DNA of 64,000 nucleotides from Bacteroidota bacterium (GTDB lineage: Bacteria; Bacteroidota; Bacteroidia; Bacteroidales; TTA-H9), in assembly GCA_003250395.1 (NCBI GenBank), contig QKGM01000012.1, forward strand, positions 1 to 64,000, written 5' to 3'. The notes under the pieces were generated by a model, which was given only the letters and a program-made list of their open reading frames with translations, was not told the origin of the DNA and did no database searches. Within the stretch, counting starts at the first letter, position 1; the number at the start of each line of letters is the position of its first letter. Positions 18,748 to 28,210 of this stretch are shown here, one piece after another. The translations under genes and the position numbers were made by a program.

Positions 18748-19395
18748 TTAAACCGTCCGTTTTATCGCCATAATAGATAATGTATCGGCTACCTTCTGAG
18801 CAGCGTCTGAAAGAGTCTCTATGTGCAGGGTGAAATAGCGCAAATGAAACTTTTCGCTAAGCTTGATCTGTGGCATATCGTGAAAGACCCTGCGTTTAAT
18901 CGAATCGGCCAGTTTATCTGTCTCCTTTTCATACAGGTAAACCCTGTGAAGTTGCTCTTTCACCGTCTCAGGATTTTTAAACCAGGTTCGTGAGGCCGGA
19001 ATGACAGATTCAATGGCCGAGGCTGATAATTCGGTGAGTTTTACAAAATCGGCATTCAACTCAGCAGGAATGAATGGAACCTCAACATCAAACTGGAATA
19101 AATTGGTCTTAGCCAGGTTGATAATGGCATCAAGCTCTTCAAACAACCGAAGGATATCGCCCCTCAGTTGCGGCATAAGCGACTGTGTATATAAAATTGT
19201 TTCCAGCTTCCTTTTCAGAATATCTGCTTCCGTTTCCAGTTGTGTCAGCGTCCGAAGATTATCGGCAAATTTATCACCGTTGTTGTACAGGTAGTTGTAT
19301 ACACCCTCCTTGAAAATGAGGCCACCCTGATCGATTGTATTGAGGAATTTATCGATGAGTTCGATCGACTGATTGGCGTGTTTAAAAAGAAACAT
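18748..19395 (-). CDS. DUF47/PhoU-like PiT accessory protein
   Basis: 215 residues, all helical, with the repeated acidic-basic pattern of DUF47 proteins (LTQLETEADILKRKLE in the first half, YLYEKETDKLADSIKRRVF in the second), which resemble PhoU three-helix bundles. Such proteins are encoded beside PiT transporters and modulate them from the cytoplasmic face. This is the first gene of the operon, 5 bp upstream of the PiT-HTH fusion, and begins with the usual MFLFKHANQS start. A Bacteroidota-type promoter lies 35-65 bp upstream. Confidence 0.88.
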   Translation of the reverse strand: MFLFKHANQSIELIDKFLNTIDQGGLIFKEGVYNYLYNNGDKFADNLRTLTQLETEADILKRKLETILYTQSLMPQLRGDILRLFEELDAIINLAKTNLFQFDVEVPFIPAELNADFVKLTELSASAIESVIPASRTWFKNPETVKEQLHRVYLYEKETDKLADSIKRRVFHDMPQIKLSEKFHLRYFTLHIETLSDAAQKVADTLSIMAIKRTV

Positions 19396-19429
19396 GGTGA
19401 TTCAATAGTTCGTTCGACATTCTGTTTCA

Positions 19430-19459
19430 CAAACATAATAAATAAAACATTGTATGAAA
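19430..19459 (-). promoter_or_regulatory. Predicted promoter of the phosphate operon
   Basis: On the minus strand TATGTTTG (19437-19430) matches the Bacteroidota -7 box TAnnTTTG, and TTTC (19459-19456), 18 nt upstream, approximates the -33 box TTTG. The implied start leaves a leader of about 30 nt before the DUF47 ATG. Confidence 0.5.
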
Positions 19460-19698
19460 GTGTAAAAGGATTAATGGTAATAAATGTTTGATGTGGTGAT
19501 GTTAAGTATTAAATAATTGTTTATAAGGTATTAAAATATATGATGTAGTGTTACTTTTTGTGTGGTTTTAGGTTTTCAGATGAATATGTAGAGGTTTTGT
19601 TGTGGTGTTTTCTTGCCCGAAATTCAGATTAATCAGGACGAAATACCCCTACATGATTTCTTTTATATTTCTTTTTCAGGCAAGGAATATTTCCTCTC

Positions 19699-19706
19699 TA
19701 TATTTG
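19699..19706 (+). promoter_or_regulatory. TAnnTTTG promoter box of the M28 peptidase
   Basis: TATATTTG fits the -7 consensus. It places transcription start near 19713, so translation must begin at ATG 19736, not at an upstream in-frame Met. Confidence 0.5.
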
Positions 19707-19735
19707 CAATAGAGAAATCCTATAAAAATCAGTCT

Positions 19736-21256
19736 ATGAGAAAACAGTTGTTTTTAGTTTTTTTGTCAGCGTTGGTTTCTTGCCTCAGTGCGCAGAATAT
19801 CTACCATGCTGACCATCCTGCCAAAGATGTTTCAACTTCGGCACAATTACTCTATAATCAGGCTGCCTACAGCCTTTGGGCCAGTCAATCTACACCTGTA
19901 CCTGGTGCCCGTCTGCTTGCCCGAAATCCCTGGATGAATAATCAGGAAGTTGTTCTGTTCGATCTGCGGGGCAATAGTGCAGCCGAGGTGATAAATCAGA
20001 TCGGATCTCTGGGATCTGTGAAAACGATCGATCCCGACTATCTCCTGGTGATCCTCGATCCTGGCAATGTTGTCGCGTTGCGCGATGCTGTAAAAGCCCC
20101 GATGATAAGGTTGAGCCGGGGAATATCAACAGGCTTTCGGGATGAACTTCCGCTGGTAGATACCAATCTGCTGGTTTATGAAGTCGTTGCTAACGTCGAT
20201 ACACAAAATATAATAGCTTCTATTTCCCGGCTTCAGGCTTTTACCACGCGAAAAGCAACAACAGATTCAGCCGTTGCTGCCGCAGAATGGATCAGGCAGC
20301 AATTTGAAGCCATGGGCTACGCTGTTGAATTGCAGGAATTCAATATGGGTGCAACGGCTTCATCTCCTAACGTCATTGCTACTAAAACCGGCACTACTTA
20401 TCCGGATAAGTTTGTTGTGATAGGTGCCCATTATGATAGTTATACCTGGTTCGACGATGCCCCCGGTGCCGATGATAATGCTTCAGGAACCGCTGGTGTG
20501 ATTGAAGCAGCAAGGGTATTGGCTGATTATCCGACCGAGTGCACGATTATTTTCTGTGCTTTTTCGGGCGAAGAGTATGGGCTGTATGGCTCTACGGCAT
20601 ACGCGGAGCGGTGCCATCAACAGGAAATGAACATTCTTGGATATTTTAACCTCGACATGATTGGTTACCGCCACCCGGGTGATGACATACATACTGATAT
20701 GATTTATCCCCCTTCTGCGCAACCTCTGGCTGACTATTATCAGGGAATTGCTGCCATCTTTGTTCCTGAACTGGGTGTTTATGAAGGATTCCTTACCGGA
20801 GGAGACAGCGACCATACTTCATTTAATAACAATGGATATATGGGTATATTCCCATTCGAGGATGATCAGAATTACAGCCCTTACATCCATACTGCTGAGG
20901 ATATATTAGGACTGAGTGTTAACAGTGCTGAGATGGCAGGGATGCTAACCAGGGCTTCTCTGGCAGGGGTGGCATCTCTAGGTGGTGTATTATCCTATGT
21001 GGGAATGGATGAAGAAAGTAACGGGTTGATCAGTTCAGTCATTCCCAATCCGGCTCAGTCACAGATACGTGTTGTTGCACAAGGATTCGGGGCAAACCCG
21101 TACATCGATATCATTTCTGCTGACGGAAGGCGTGTTACAGGAATGGCTTTACCTACTGATGGTTTGGTAGCCATTGATTATCTTCCTGCTGGTCTTTATA
21201 TTGTCAGGGTAAGCGATGGTATTCATTCCGCCACCAGCCGAGTGATTAAAAAGTAA
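19736..21256 (+). CDS. Secreted M28-family aminopeptidase with T9SS sorting domain
   Basis: 506 residues from ATG 19736, chosen because a signal peptide (MRKQLFLVF...CLSAQ) starts there. The catalytic core shows the dinuclear-zinc M28 motifs in order: GAHYDS, PGADDNASG, FSGEEYGLYGS (general-base Glu and metal ligand), NLDMIGY and SDHTSFNNNG. These proteins cleave N-terminal residues from peptides. The region before the core (about 30-190) looks like an inhibitor or pro-domain. The last ~75 residues (IPNPAQSQIRVV to SRVIKK) form a T9SS type A sorting domain, so the enzyme is exported. It stands alone, followed by its own terminator. Confidence 0.88.
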   Translation: MRKQLFLVFLSALVSCLSAQNIYHADHPAKDVSTSAQLLYNQAAYSLWASQSTPVPGARLLARNPWMNNQEVVLFDLRGNSAAEVINQIGSLGSVKTIDPDYLLVILDPGNVVALRDAVKAPMIRLSRGISTGFRDELPLVDTNLLVYEVVANVDTQNIIASISRLQAFTTRKATTDSAVAAAEWIRQQFEAMGYAVELQEFNMGATASSPNVIATKTGTTYPDKFVVIGAHYDSYTWFDDAPGADDNASGTAGVIEAARVLADYPTECTIIFCAFSGEEYGLYGSTAYAERCHQQEMNILGYFNLDMIGYRHPGDDIHTDMIYPPSAQPLADYYQGIAAIFVPELGVYEGFLTGGDSDHTSFNNNGYMGIFPFEDDQNYSPYIHTAEDILGLSVNSAEMAGMLTRASLAGVASLGGVLSYVGMDEESNGLISSVIPNPAQSQIRVVAQGFGANPYIDIISADGRRVTGMALPTDGLVAIDYLPAGLYIVRVSDGIHSATSRVIKK

Positions 21257-21285
21257 GCAGATCAGCTACTTTAAAAAGAGAAAGG

Positions 21286-21317
21286 ATGGTTCGGTTTAGA
21301 TACTGAACCATTTTTTT
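21286..21317 (+). terminator. Terminator of the M28 peptidase gene
   Basis: A stem of 10 bp with one G-T pair, atggttcggt (21286-21295) with actgaaccat (21302-21311), is followed by a T run. It lies 30 bp after the stop codon. Confidence 0.8.
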
Positions 21318-22582
21318 ACTGCTTATTCCTGTTTCCCGGCTGATAAAGGGATTCCTGATTTATTCGTAAAAACAGGTAGGACGGTTTTGAATGGCTTTTT
21401 ATTATTGCACTGGTTATAAGTATTTAAATAGCGGCGCTACCATTCATGTACCTGCCTTGACTTCCGATGGTTTGTTGTTAAATTCAATCTATTTTAGTCT
21501 TTATAAATGACAATCAGGATTACTATCTGCCTGGGATGCTGTCGCTTCACATACGTGAAGTACTGCTTGTGGAGGCTATGATTGGTTATAGAAACCGTGA
21601 GTTTGTTCCCGACAGCAATTATGGTCTGTGTCAGTAAAAACAGCTTAAAAACCTGAGCCTTTGAATGTTATGGCAGTAAACAATCGCGCAGGAGTACAAC
21701 ATTTATTCCGGCCAGTTGCTGTTTAACGTGCTGTTTGTTATCGGGAGAGGAGTCGTAGGTTGAAGGTTCCCGGGAGGATTTTCGGGGTGAATGCTGTGGT
21801 AACCAGCGAGGGTAGTACTCTATCGAAAGATTGATGAAGAAATCAGAAGTTAGTGTGACAAATATTATGCCAGAATTTCTACATAGTCATATTTAGTACA
21901 TATATAATATGAACCATATATATAATAAACATAGGCTTTCTATGAGAAAAACCCGAATTTGCCCCGAATTTGGTATGAATTTGGGGAGAATGAGACAGAA
22001 AATAGACCTGCAAATAGCATGTAATCAACAGGTTAAAAATTTGGTTTGTGTGACAAATTATACAGAAAAAATATTAAAAAAAGTTGAAAACAGCTAAGGG
22101 AGGGAGTGGTTTTGGGTGTAATTACGCACACATATTTTGGAAAACATACCATTTATTTGGAAAATTGAGTGGGGTTGTTGATTTGAAAAATTGCCTGTTG
22201 ACACTAAACTTTTACAAGCTGATAAAGAGCCGTTTTAACCCGATCACCAACGGTAATCTCAACAAAGAGTTCTATTTGAAATACATTCGGTGGATGATTG
22301 GCTATGCTCTTAGCGGCTGCTTTAGGTTTTTCGGATTAGATCAGATGGGAAAACTTCTTCTGAGTAATACCGGATTTTACAACCCGTAAGGGATGAAATT
22401 ACTTCAGAATATAAAATATTGGCGTCGAAGGAATCCCGGAAGGGGTGGTATAAAGCAATCTATTATGGCTGATATGTTTAAAATTGATATTTGAATTCAC
22501 GACTTGGCATCATTCTAAATTGGTCAATAAAAGGTCATAGAATATTGAGCTTTGCCTCCCGGTTTTGATTGTCCATATGGTT
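21318..22582. other. Gene-poor interval containing a dispersed repeat
   Basis: No convincing gene. Short open frames at 21909-22097 and 22084-22389 lie inside the dispersed repeat; translating the corresponding stretch of the other copy in the same frame hits early stops, so these frames are probably not genes. A small hairpin cttcacatacgtgaag is near 21545. Confidence 0.6.
21868..22260 (+). repeat. Dispersed ~390-bp repeat, copy 1
   Basis: Matches the reverse complement of about 45265-45655 over its whole length with almost no gaps. Shared blocks in order include tgccagaa, tatataataaacataggctt, gaaaaacccgaat, aatcaacaggttaaaaatt, gtgacaaatta, aaaaatattaaaaaaag, attttggaaa and gctg(a/g)taaagagcc. 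Identity is high in the first ~250 bp and falls later. Identity of the element unknown. Confidence 0.75.
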
Positions 22583-22620
22583 AAAAAAAACAGAGAACGG
22601 ATCAAATCCGTTCTCTGTTT
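22583..22620 (-). terminator. Terminator of the secreted protein facing the kinase operon
   Basis: A perfect 15-bp stem (22588-22602 with 22606-22620, loop caa) is followed on the minus strand by eight T residues. It lies about 150 bp after the 377-residue gene. Confidence 0.85.
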
Positions 22621-22767
22621 ACCGATTTACAAAGAGAGGTGTAAACCCGATCATTATTGTTACTGTTCCTTTGTTTTGTGAAATTTTGATTAACAGGTAA
22701 TAATCGGGTCATGTCTGTATAGACAAATTGGAAAGGTAAATGTCAATACCTGAGTCTGTCAGGTAAG

Positions 22768-23901
22768 CTACAATTCCAGTTTCTTTACCAGCGACTGACT
22801 TCCTCTGGTGATTCTCAGAAAGAGAATATCATTATGTGACTCTGGTAATGCAATACGGTTATCATACCTGCCATTAAATTTACGTAGCGATTCATCATGT
22901 ATTAAAGCGCCTTGATCATCAAACAGTTGTATCTGTAATTCACCTTCTCCCGGAGCGTTGAACCGAAGGGTTAGTTGTTGCTTTCTTCTAAGTAAATTAG
23001 CTCCAAGATCATCAATACCAAGAGGGACTACCTTTTTCCCGGGCTTAAGATCAGTCCGCCTGAGCCGATTGATCTCGTCAGCTGTAAGGTCTGATAACCT
23101 GGCAGATCCTGAGTTTCCCGGGTCAAAAACAAAACGATCTCTGCCGAAAGGTCTTTCATCTTCCCGGGTTCCGGCTCTTCGCCTGATGTTATACCGGAAG
23201 GGTTCGTTATTCTTTTTGGATGCAAATCCGTAGACATGATACTTACGGGTCGAGTCGGAGATAATCGTGTCACCATCCAGCCAGTTGCTCTCGACAGAGA
23301 TCTGACCGTTGTCGTCAACAATTGTATAGACCATTTTGTCATCACCCTCCAGCATGATTGTGTCGTTGCCACCACGAAGTACCATAACTTTTTTGATCTT
23401 CTTGCAAGATTTGCCTTCCAGGCTATCGGGCTTTTCGATGTATACCCAGACCCCTTTATGTCCGGGGTTTCCCCGAAAAAAGTGCATCCGGGGTAGAATA
23501 TGGTTTTTACCATCAAAGAAATCACCCTGAAAATCAAATTCGGGCATCGGCGGCATGTTCTCCAACTGATCTGATAATTCATCAAAATCAGCAATTCGTA
23601 CTTTCATATCGTCAAAAAACTCTCCATCCGGGATCATAGAGAGATCTGGTGCTATAAAAGTGAAGGCTTCATCACCCGGATGAAGATTGGCAAGGTAATC
23701 GGATAGTGAGTCCATTCGCAGGCCAATGGCTGCCATTTTTCTTTGAAGCCGTTGTTGCATGCTATCGTTCATAGCATTCTCATCGGGTAAATCACCTGGG
23801 TGCTGAGCTGACAGGCTCAATGGTGTCGCCAGTAACGTGATTGCTACTGCACAAGTGGCGAAGCAGGTAAACAGCCTGAATTTGGGGATAAATGTTTTCA
23901 T
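22768..23901 (-). CDS. Secreted hypothetical protein divergent from a two-component system
   Basis: 377 residues. A signal peptide runs to about residue 32 (LSLSAQ). An acidic, Asp/Met/Pro-rich region follows (for example NMPPMPEFDFQGDFFDG), then a mixed-charge middle. The C-terminal ~75 residues (QQLTLRFNAPGEGELQIQLFDDQG...LFLRITRGSQSLVKKLEL) look like a beta sandwich related to T9SS-type sorting domains. No enzyme motif. Its promoter region is shared with the kinase/regulator operon and includes the GGTTAA array, so it is a likely regulatory target and perhaps a periplasmic or surface partner of the sensor. Confidence 0.6.
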   Translation of the reverse strand: MKTFIPKFRLFTCFATCAVAITLLATPLSLSAQHPGDLPDENAMNDSMQQRLQRKMAAIGLRMDSLSDYLANLHPGDEAFTFIAPDLSMIPDGEFFDDMKVRIADFDELSDQLENMPPMPEFDFQGDFFDGKNHILPRMHFFRGNPGHKGVWVYIEKPDSLEGKSCKKIKKVMVLRGGNDTIMLEGDDKMVYTIVDDNGQISVESNWLDGDTIISDSTRKYHVYGFASKKNNEPFRYNIRRRAGTREDERPFGRDRFVFDPGNSGSARLSDLTADEINRLRRTDLKPGKKVVPLGIDDLGANLLRRKQQLTLRFNAPGEGELQIQLFDDQGALIHDESLRKFNGRYDNRIALPESHNDILFLRITRGSQSLVKKLEL

Positions 23902-23927
23902 GATGGTTAACGAATTGATTAATGATG

Positions 23928-23935
23928 CAAAACTA
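23928..23935 (-). promoter_or_regulatory. TAnnTTTG box for the 377-residue secreted protein
   Basis: Minus-strand TAGTTTTG, 27-34 bp upstream of the ATG. The expected -33 region (about 23953-23960) overlaps the first GGTTAA repeat. Confidence 0.5.
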
Positions 23936-23956
23936 TCGTAATCAGGACTCAGGAAA

Positions 23957-23994
23957 GGTTAATGGCTGGTTAAAACTGGTTAATATTGGGTTAA
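23957..23994 (+). promoter_or_regulatory. Four phased GGTTAA direct repeats, likely response-regulator sites
   Basis: GGTTAA occurs at 23957, 23968, 23978 and 23989, i.e. every 11, 10 and 11 bp, on one face of the helix. OmpR-family regulators bind head-to-tail direct repeats at this spacing, and such a regulator is encoded just downstream. The array sits between two divergent promoters and could control both. Confidence 0.6.
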
Positions 23995-24022
23995 AGTTGC
24001 TCCGGAAGATCGCTAGTTTTCA

Positions 24023-24030
24023 TACTTTTG
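24023..24030 (+). promoter_or_regulatory. TAnnTTTG box of the histidine kinase operon
   Basis: TACTTTTG ends 4 bp before the ATG at 24035, implying a very short or absent leader. The GGTTAA array lies immediately upstream, where an activator could act. Confidence 0.4.
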
Positions 24031-24034
24031 TCTC

Positions 24035-25828
24035 ATGAACAAACGCCTCATACGAATTGTCATATTGTTTACCGGTATCTCTCTGGTAGGTATCGTCGGA
24101 CTGCAGTTTCTGTGGATTCGTAATGCATTACGGCTCCGTGAAGAGCAATTTGACCGTGACGTCACTCAGGCATTACAGGAAACAGTCAGGCAGATGGCCG
24201 AAAATCAGGAAATGTATTTGCTGCGTGATCGAATGAAATGGATAGCCGGGATGGATTCTCTGATGAGTAAACCAGCAGTGGAGCAGGAAAGAAAAAGCAC
24301 AACAGTCAAACAAGTTGCAAGGAAAAGCAACAAACCGCTTACACCCCGTCAGCGTTACCTGCAGGTTATTAAGGAGCAACGACGCCAGGATTCTCTCCGC
24401 AGGATAGCTTACCACCATTTCAGGCAGGATACCATCCGTTTCACTTATTACGTTAACGGGCAGCCTATGACAGTCAATACACCTGTACCCGATCTTAATG
24501 TTTTCAGTCAATCTTTCAATATTCAGTTTTATAGTAATGATGAGGAGATGCCTTCTCCCGGTTTTCCACCCGAAGACGTTTTCTCAGATTTCTTCCAGGG
24601 GCAATCCTATATCCGGGGAGACCAACAATTCGGAGAAAGGTATGGATTAAGGGGCCAAAGACAGCCTAAACGTGATCGGGAAAAGGATTCTTTACAACAG
24701 GTGCTGAATAACCTGAAGCAAAAATTCGAAAGCCAGAATGAAGCGCTCAGCCGGATGATGGAAGAGATCAAGAACCTGCAGCAACCATTGACATTACAAT
24801 TGGATGTACCAGGCACACGTGATATGCTGGCCCGTAATCTACAATCCCGAAACATATTATTGCCCTTTGAATATGCACTTATCACCGGGAAAAATGATAC
24901 CCTTAATCAATCTGAAGCTTTCCACCTTACTACTCCCCAGAAAAGTTATAATACCGATCTTTTCCCCGAGCGTTTTCTGCAAACCGGTGACAGGTTAACC
25001 CTTTATTTCCCGGGACGCCAAAAGCACATCCTGGGGCAAATGGGATTCATGCTGGCAGGCTCTCTCGGTTTTACCCTGCTGATCGTTTCGGCCTTTATCT
25101 CTACTGTACTCATAATACTCAGACAAAAGAAAATCTCGGAGATAAAAAGTGACTTCATTAATAATATGACCCATGAGTTCAAAACACCTATTGCCACAAT
25201 CTCTCTTGCTACCGATGCTATCGTAAACCCTCGTGTATTGTCAGATGGCGAGCGGGTAAGATATTATACCGGTGTTATCAGGGAAGAGAACAGGAGAATG
25301 AACCATCAGGTGGAAAGTATCCTTAAAATGGCGTTGCTCGAGAAAAAAGATTTCGGGCTTCGTCTCGAGCAGCAAGATATACATGAACTGATTTCCCGTG
25401 CTATTGAACATGTAAGCCTCCAGATTGAAAAGAGGGGTGGGTCAATTACTTTTAACCCAAAGGCAGGCGATTCAGAGGCAAAGGTTGATGAGATCCATTT
25501 CATCAATGTGATGTATAACCTGCTCGATAATGCCAACAAGTATTCACCTGAAGTCCCGAGAATAGATGTTACCACCCGCAATGAAGGCGAGTTCATACTC
25601 ATCGATGTATCAGACAGCGGAATGGGGATGGATCGCGATACACAGCAGCATGTTTTTGAGAAATTCTACCGGAAATCTACCGGAAATATACACAATGTGA
25701 AAGGTTTCGGTCTTGGGCTCAGTTATGTCAAAGCTATTGCCGAAGCAATGGGTGGCGGTGTAAACGTTAAAAGTGAACCTGAAAAGGGTAGTTGTTTTAC
25801 CATTAAAATTCCAGTTAGCCATGAATAA
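24035..25828 (+). CDS. Membrane sensor histidine kinase
   Basis: 597 residues. TM1 is at ~8-28. A periplasmic sensor of ~310 residues, rich in Gln/Arg/Asp with coiled-coil stretches, precedes TM2 at ~340-366. The HisKA helix contains NNMTHEFKTPIA with phospho-accepting His380. The ATPase domain has the N box (NLLDNANKYS), G1 (DVSDSGMGM) and G2 (GFGLGLSY). There is no HAMP domain between TM2 and HisKA. The sensor domain is not one I recognise. The stop overlaps the start of the regulator gene by 8 nt, so the two are translationally coupled. Confidence 0.9.
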   Translation: MNKRLIRIVILFTGISLVGIVGLQFLWIRNALRLREEQFDRDVTQALQETVRQMAENQEMYLLRDRMKWIAGMDSLMSKPAVEQERKSTTVKQVARKSNKPLTPRQRYLQVIKEQRRQDSLRRIAYHHFRQDTIRFTYYVNGQPMTVNTPVPDLNVFSQSFNIQFYSNDEEMPSPGFPPEDVFSDFFQGQSYIRGDQQFGERYGLRGQRQPKRDREKDSLQQVLNNLKQKFESQNEALSRMMEEIKNLQQPLTLQLDVPGTRDMLARNLQSRNILLPFEYALITGKNDTLNQSEAFHLTTPQKSYNTDLFPERFLQTGDRLTLYFPGRQKHILGQMGFMLAGSLGFTLLIVSAFISTVLIILRQKKISEIKSDFINNMTHEFKTPIATISLATDAIVNPRVLSDGERVRYYTGVIREENRRMNHQVESILKMALLEKKDFGLRLEQQDIHELISRAIEHVSLQIEKRGGSITFNPKAGDSEAKVDEIHFINVMYNLLDNANKYSPEVPRIDVTTRNEGEFILIDVSDSGMGMDRDTQQHVFEKFYRKSTGNIHNVKGFGLGLSYVKAIAEAMGGGVNVKSEPEKGSCFTIKIPVSHE

Positions 25829-26522
25829 TTATAATCCAAGTGTTTTTCTAGTTGAAGATGATCTCAACTTTGGCGCAATTTTAAAGTCATACCTGGAGTT
25901 GCAGGACTTTCAGGTTACCTGGATTGATGATGGAAGGAATGCGCTCCCTGCCTTTCTTAAGGGGCAGTTCGATATTTGTATCCTCGATGTTATGTTGCCC
26001 CATGTCGATGGGTTTACAATTGCCAAAGAGATCAGGAAAACACACCACGCGATTCCGCTAATATTTCTGACCGCTAAAACGCTAAAAGCCGATATCGTGG
26101 AGGGATTCCAGTCGGGTGCCGACGACTATATCACCAAGCCCTTTGATTCGGAGGTATTGTTGTTTAAAATCCGAGCCATTCTTAAGCGAAATACAGAGTC
26201 GATGAACCGGCAAAAACAGCAGGAATTCGTGATTGGTTCGTATCAGTTTAATGCCCATTTGCGTACAATTACCCGAGGATCAGAATCCAAGAGGATTTCA
26301 CCCAAAGAATCGGATCTGCTTCGCCTGCTTTGTGTTGAAATGAACAGCGTTCTTCCAAGGGAAATGGCGCTCAGAACAATCTGGGGCGACGATAACTATT
26401 TTACCACACGCTCTATGGATGTATTTGTCAGTAAACTGCGCAAGTATCTCGCCGATGACCCAAACATTGAAATCGAGAACATTCACGGAACAGGGTACAG
26501 GTTGATGGTAAAGGAGGGTTAA
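25821..26522 (+). CDS. OmpR-family response regulator
   Basis: 233 residues from ATG 25821, which overlaps the kinase stop and precedes the receiver start (SVFLVEDDLNFG). The receiver has phospho-acceptor Asp56 in CILDVMLPHVDGF, Thr in FLTAK and Lys in YITKPFD. The C-terminal half is a winged helix (ISPKESDLLRLLC, RSMDVFVSKLRKYL, IENIHGTGYRLM). It should be phosphorylated by the kinase encoded just upstream and bind direct repeats; the GGTTAA array at 23957-23994 is the obvious candidate site. Confidence 0.93.
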   Translation: MNNYNPSVFLVEDDLNFGAILKSYLELQDFQVTWIDDGRNALPAFLKGQFDICILDVMLPHVDGFTIAKEIRKTHHAIPLIFLTAKTLKADIVEGFQSGADDYITKPFDSEVLLFKIRAILKRNTESMNRQKQQEFVIGSYQFNAHLRTITRGSESKRISPKESDLLRLLCVEMNSVLPREMALRTIWGDDNYFTTRSMDVFVSKLRKYLADDPNIEIENIHGTGYRLMVKEG

Positions 26523-26767
26523 TTTATCTGGCTGTATAGCGATCTTCAGACTATGTCGCTCAGGGCTTAACGCTATAATCCTCCATTGAGGTTAGGTTCA
26601 ATAAATTGCATGAATCAAAATTACATTGACATGCTGACTTTTATTATGGTATTAGGTAGAAGATGCTTAATTTGAAGAATGGTGTGTCTCAGAATACGAT
26701 CCTGCCAGCCCTCTATGTTGCACGCCAATAAATATACCTCTCTGAAATAGTATTTGCCAGTGTATTG

Positions 26768-27715
26768 TTATATGACTGGTTGTAAGGATGAATAATTCTC
26801 AGTGTAAGTTTTTTGTAGAATTCTTTTTCCAATCCTGGAAAAGGCCCACGGATAATAAATACCAATGGTTATAATTGTAAGCAAAGTTTGTCCCCAGATA
26901 AAGAAAAAATCATCTTCAGCATCTAATTCGTAACCAAATCGTAAAGTTTTATCGCTGCTCTCTGCAAAAGTCCTTTCAGCGAAATATTTATACAGTTTTA
27001 AATATCCTAACGGCCAGTAAATTCCCAATGTTATCATGATAAGTACCATCTCAGTCAATATTTTTAAACATGATGGTCCAAACTCAGTCTTCCACATCAA
27101 TTGATATTCGTTGAATTTTATATTAATCATCCATTTAAAGGAAAGATACGTATAAGGAACCATAATAATCGTCGTCACACACTTGAATAATAATGAAAGT
27201 AAAAGCGACTGGTTTATTATCATTATATAGTCTCCCAACATTATAGTCAAAAAGATAATCGGAAGAAATACAGAAAGCAACAAAATTAGAAATAGCTTAC
27301 CTCCTTTTCCCTGGAAATTAAAATGAATACCATTGACGGAGCAGCCATTTACTATGACACGGGTTATATCTCTTACAAACCAGGCTGTATAAATAAACAG
27401 GGTGACGATAGAGAAAATCATCCCTAAAATTATAGTTCCAAGGAAAGTGGCAAAATCACCATCAAATTTCACCTGACTATCGGAATATTTTACACTTTCT
27501 ATTATAACCTTAAAAATATAAAACGAAATAATAAAGGCCACGAATATCAATCCAATAGACAAAAATCCGTTCATTGAAAACGAGTTCTCTGCATGAGTAT
27601 GTCCCGTTAACGATTTGAAATAAAATACATATGGCAGAATAATCAAAATGTAGAATACTAACCAGACTGGTAGAAGCCGTGTACCAGTTAATGTGAAGTC
27701 AAAATGTTTTTTCAT
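26768..27715 (-). CDS. DUF898 (YjgN-like) membrane protein
   Basis: 315 residues with about 7-8 hydrophobic segments. Motifs of the DUF898 family are visible: FDFTLTGTRLLPVW at the start, an internal NGIHFNFQGKGGKLF, and two copies of a T-x-G-I-Y-x-P(W) motif (ITLGIYWPLGYLKLYKYFAERT and ITIGIYYPWAFSRIGKRI). The role of this inner-membrane family is not established. It is a single gene with no close neighbours and marks the beginning of the AT-rich region. Confidence 0.75.
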   Translation of the reverse strand: MKKHFDFTLTGTRLLPVWLVFYILIILPYVFYFKSLTGHTHAENSFSMNGFLSIGLIFVAFIISFYIFKVIIESVKYSDSQVKFDGDFATFLGTIILGMIFSIVTLFIYTAWFVRDITRVIVNGCSVNGIHFNFQGKGGKLFLILLLSVFLPIIFLTIMLGDYIMIINQSLLLSLLFKCVTTIIMVPYTYLSFKWMINIKFNEYQLMWKTEFGPSCLKILTEMVLIMITLGIYWPLGYLKLYKYFAERTFAESSDKTLRFGYELDAEDDFFFIWGQTLLTIITIGIYYPWAFSRIGKRILQKTYTENYSSLQPVI

Positions 27716-28210
27716 GTAATTGAATTTTTATCTGTTCTAGTTATTAAGTCTCATTGCCTGATTACGATTAATTTGGCCAGTCTTGCTCATTAATACATAA
27801 AAGCTGTAAGCATTTCAAACATTTTAATGTTATGTATATAATTATTAGAATCTTCTATTGTTTTATCGTCTATGAATCATAGAAACTTAGCATTGAAAAG
27901 TTTTACCTTTCATCAGATGTATTCTCTTTTCCCGGTCTTTTGCCGGGATGGTCAATAATCAATGCTTTGCCCTCGTTACTGTAGAAAGCTATTGGATAAC
28001 AGTTTCTCATAATATCAGGCAGATATGTATATAGGTGTTACAAAATTAATCATTTTACCTCTCCGGATCAATATTATTCCCTGAAAATTGTTAAATACGT
28101 CATCAATAGTATCGTGTGTAGGTAAAATATAACGGCACTGTACTACATCAGGGCTCTTTGTTCCATCTTAATTAATCCGAAAACCTATAGGGTTTGTTGA
28201 GTCATAATAC
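27716..28210. other. Intergenic interval with no recognised gene
   Basis: AT-rich. No coding potential or RNA gene recognised on either strand. The palindrome at 28211-28256 follows. Confidence 0.5.

Noticed and set aside
19613-19735. Upstream start for the M28 peptidase
   Set aside because: A TAnnTTTG promoter lies within that segment and the signal peptide starts at 19736.
22084-22389. 101-residue open frame in the gene-poor interval
   Set aside because: It lies largely inside the dispersed repeat; the matching stretch of the other copy hits a stop after about 13 codons, and no family pattern is seen.
21318-22767. tRNA or CRISPR array in the long gap
   Set aside because: No T-loop consensus with matching stems and no regular repeat-spacer pattern.
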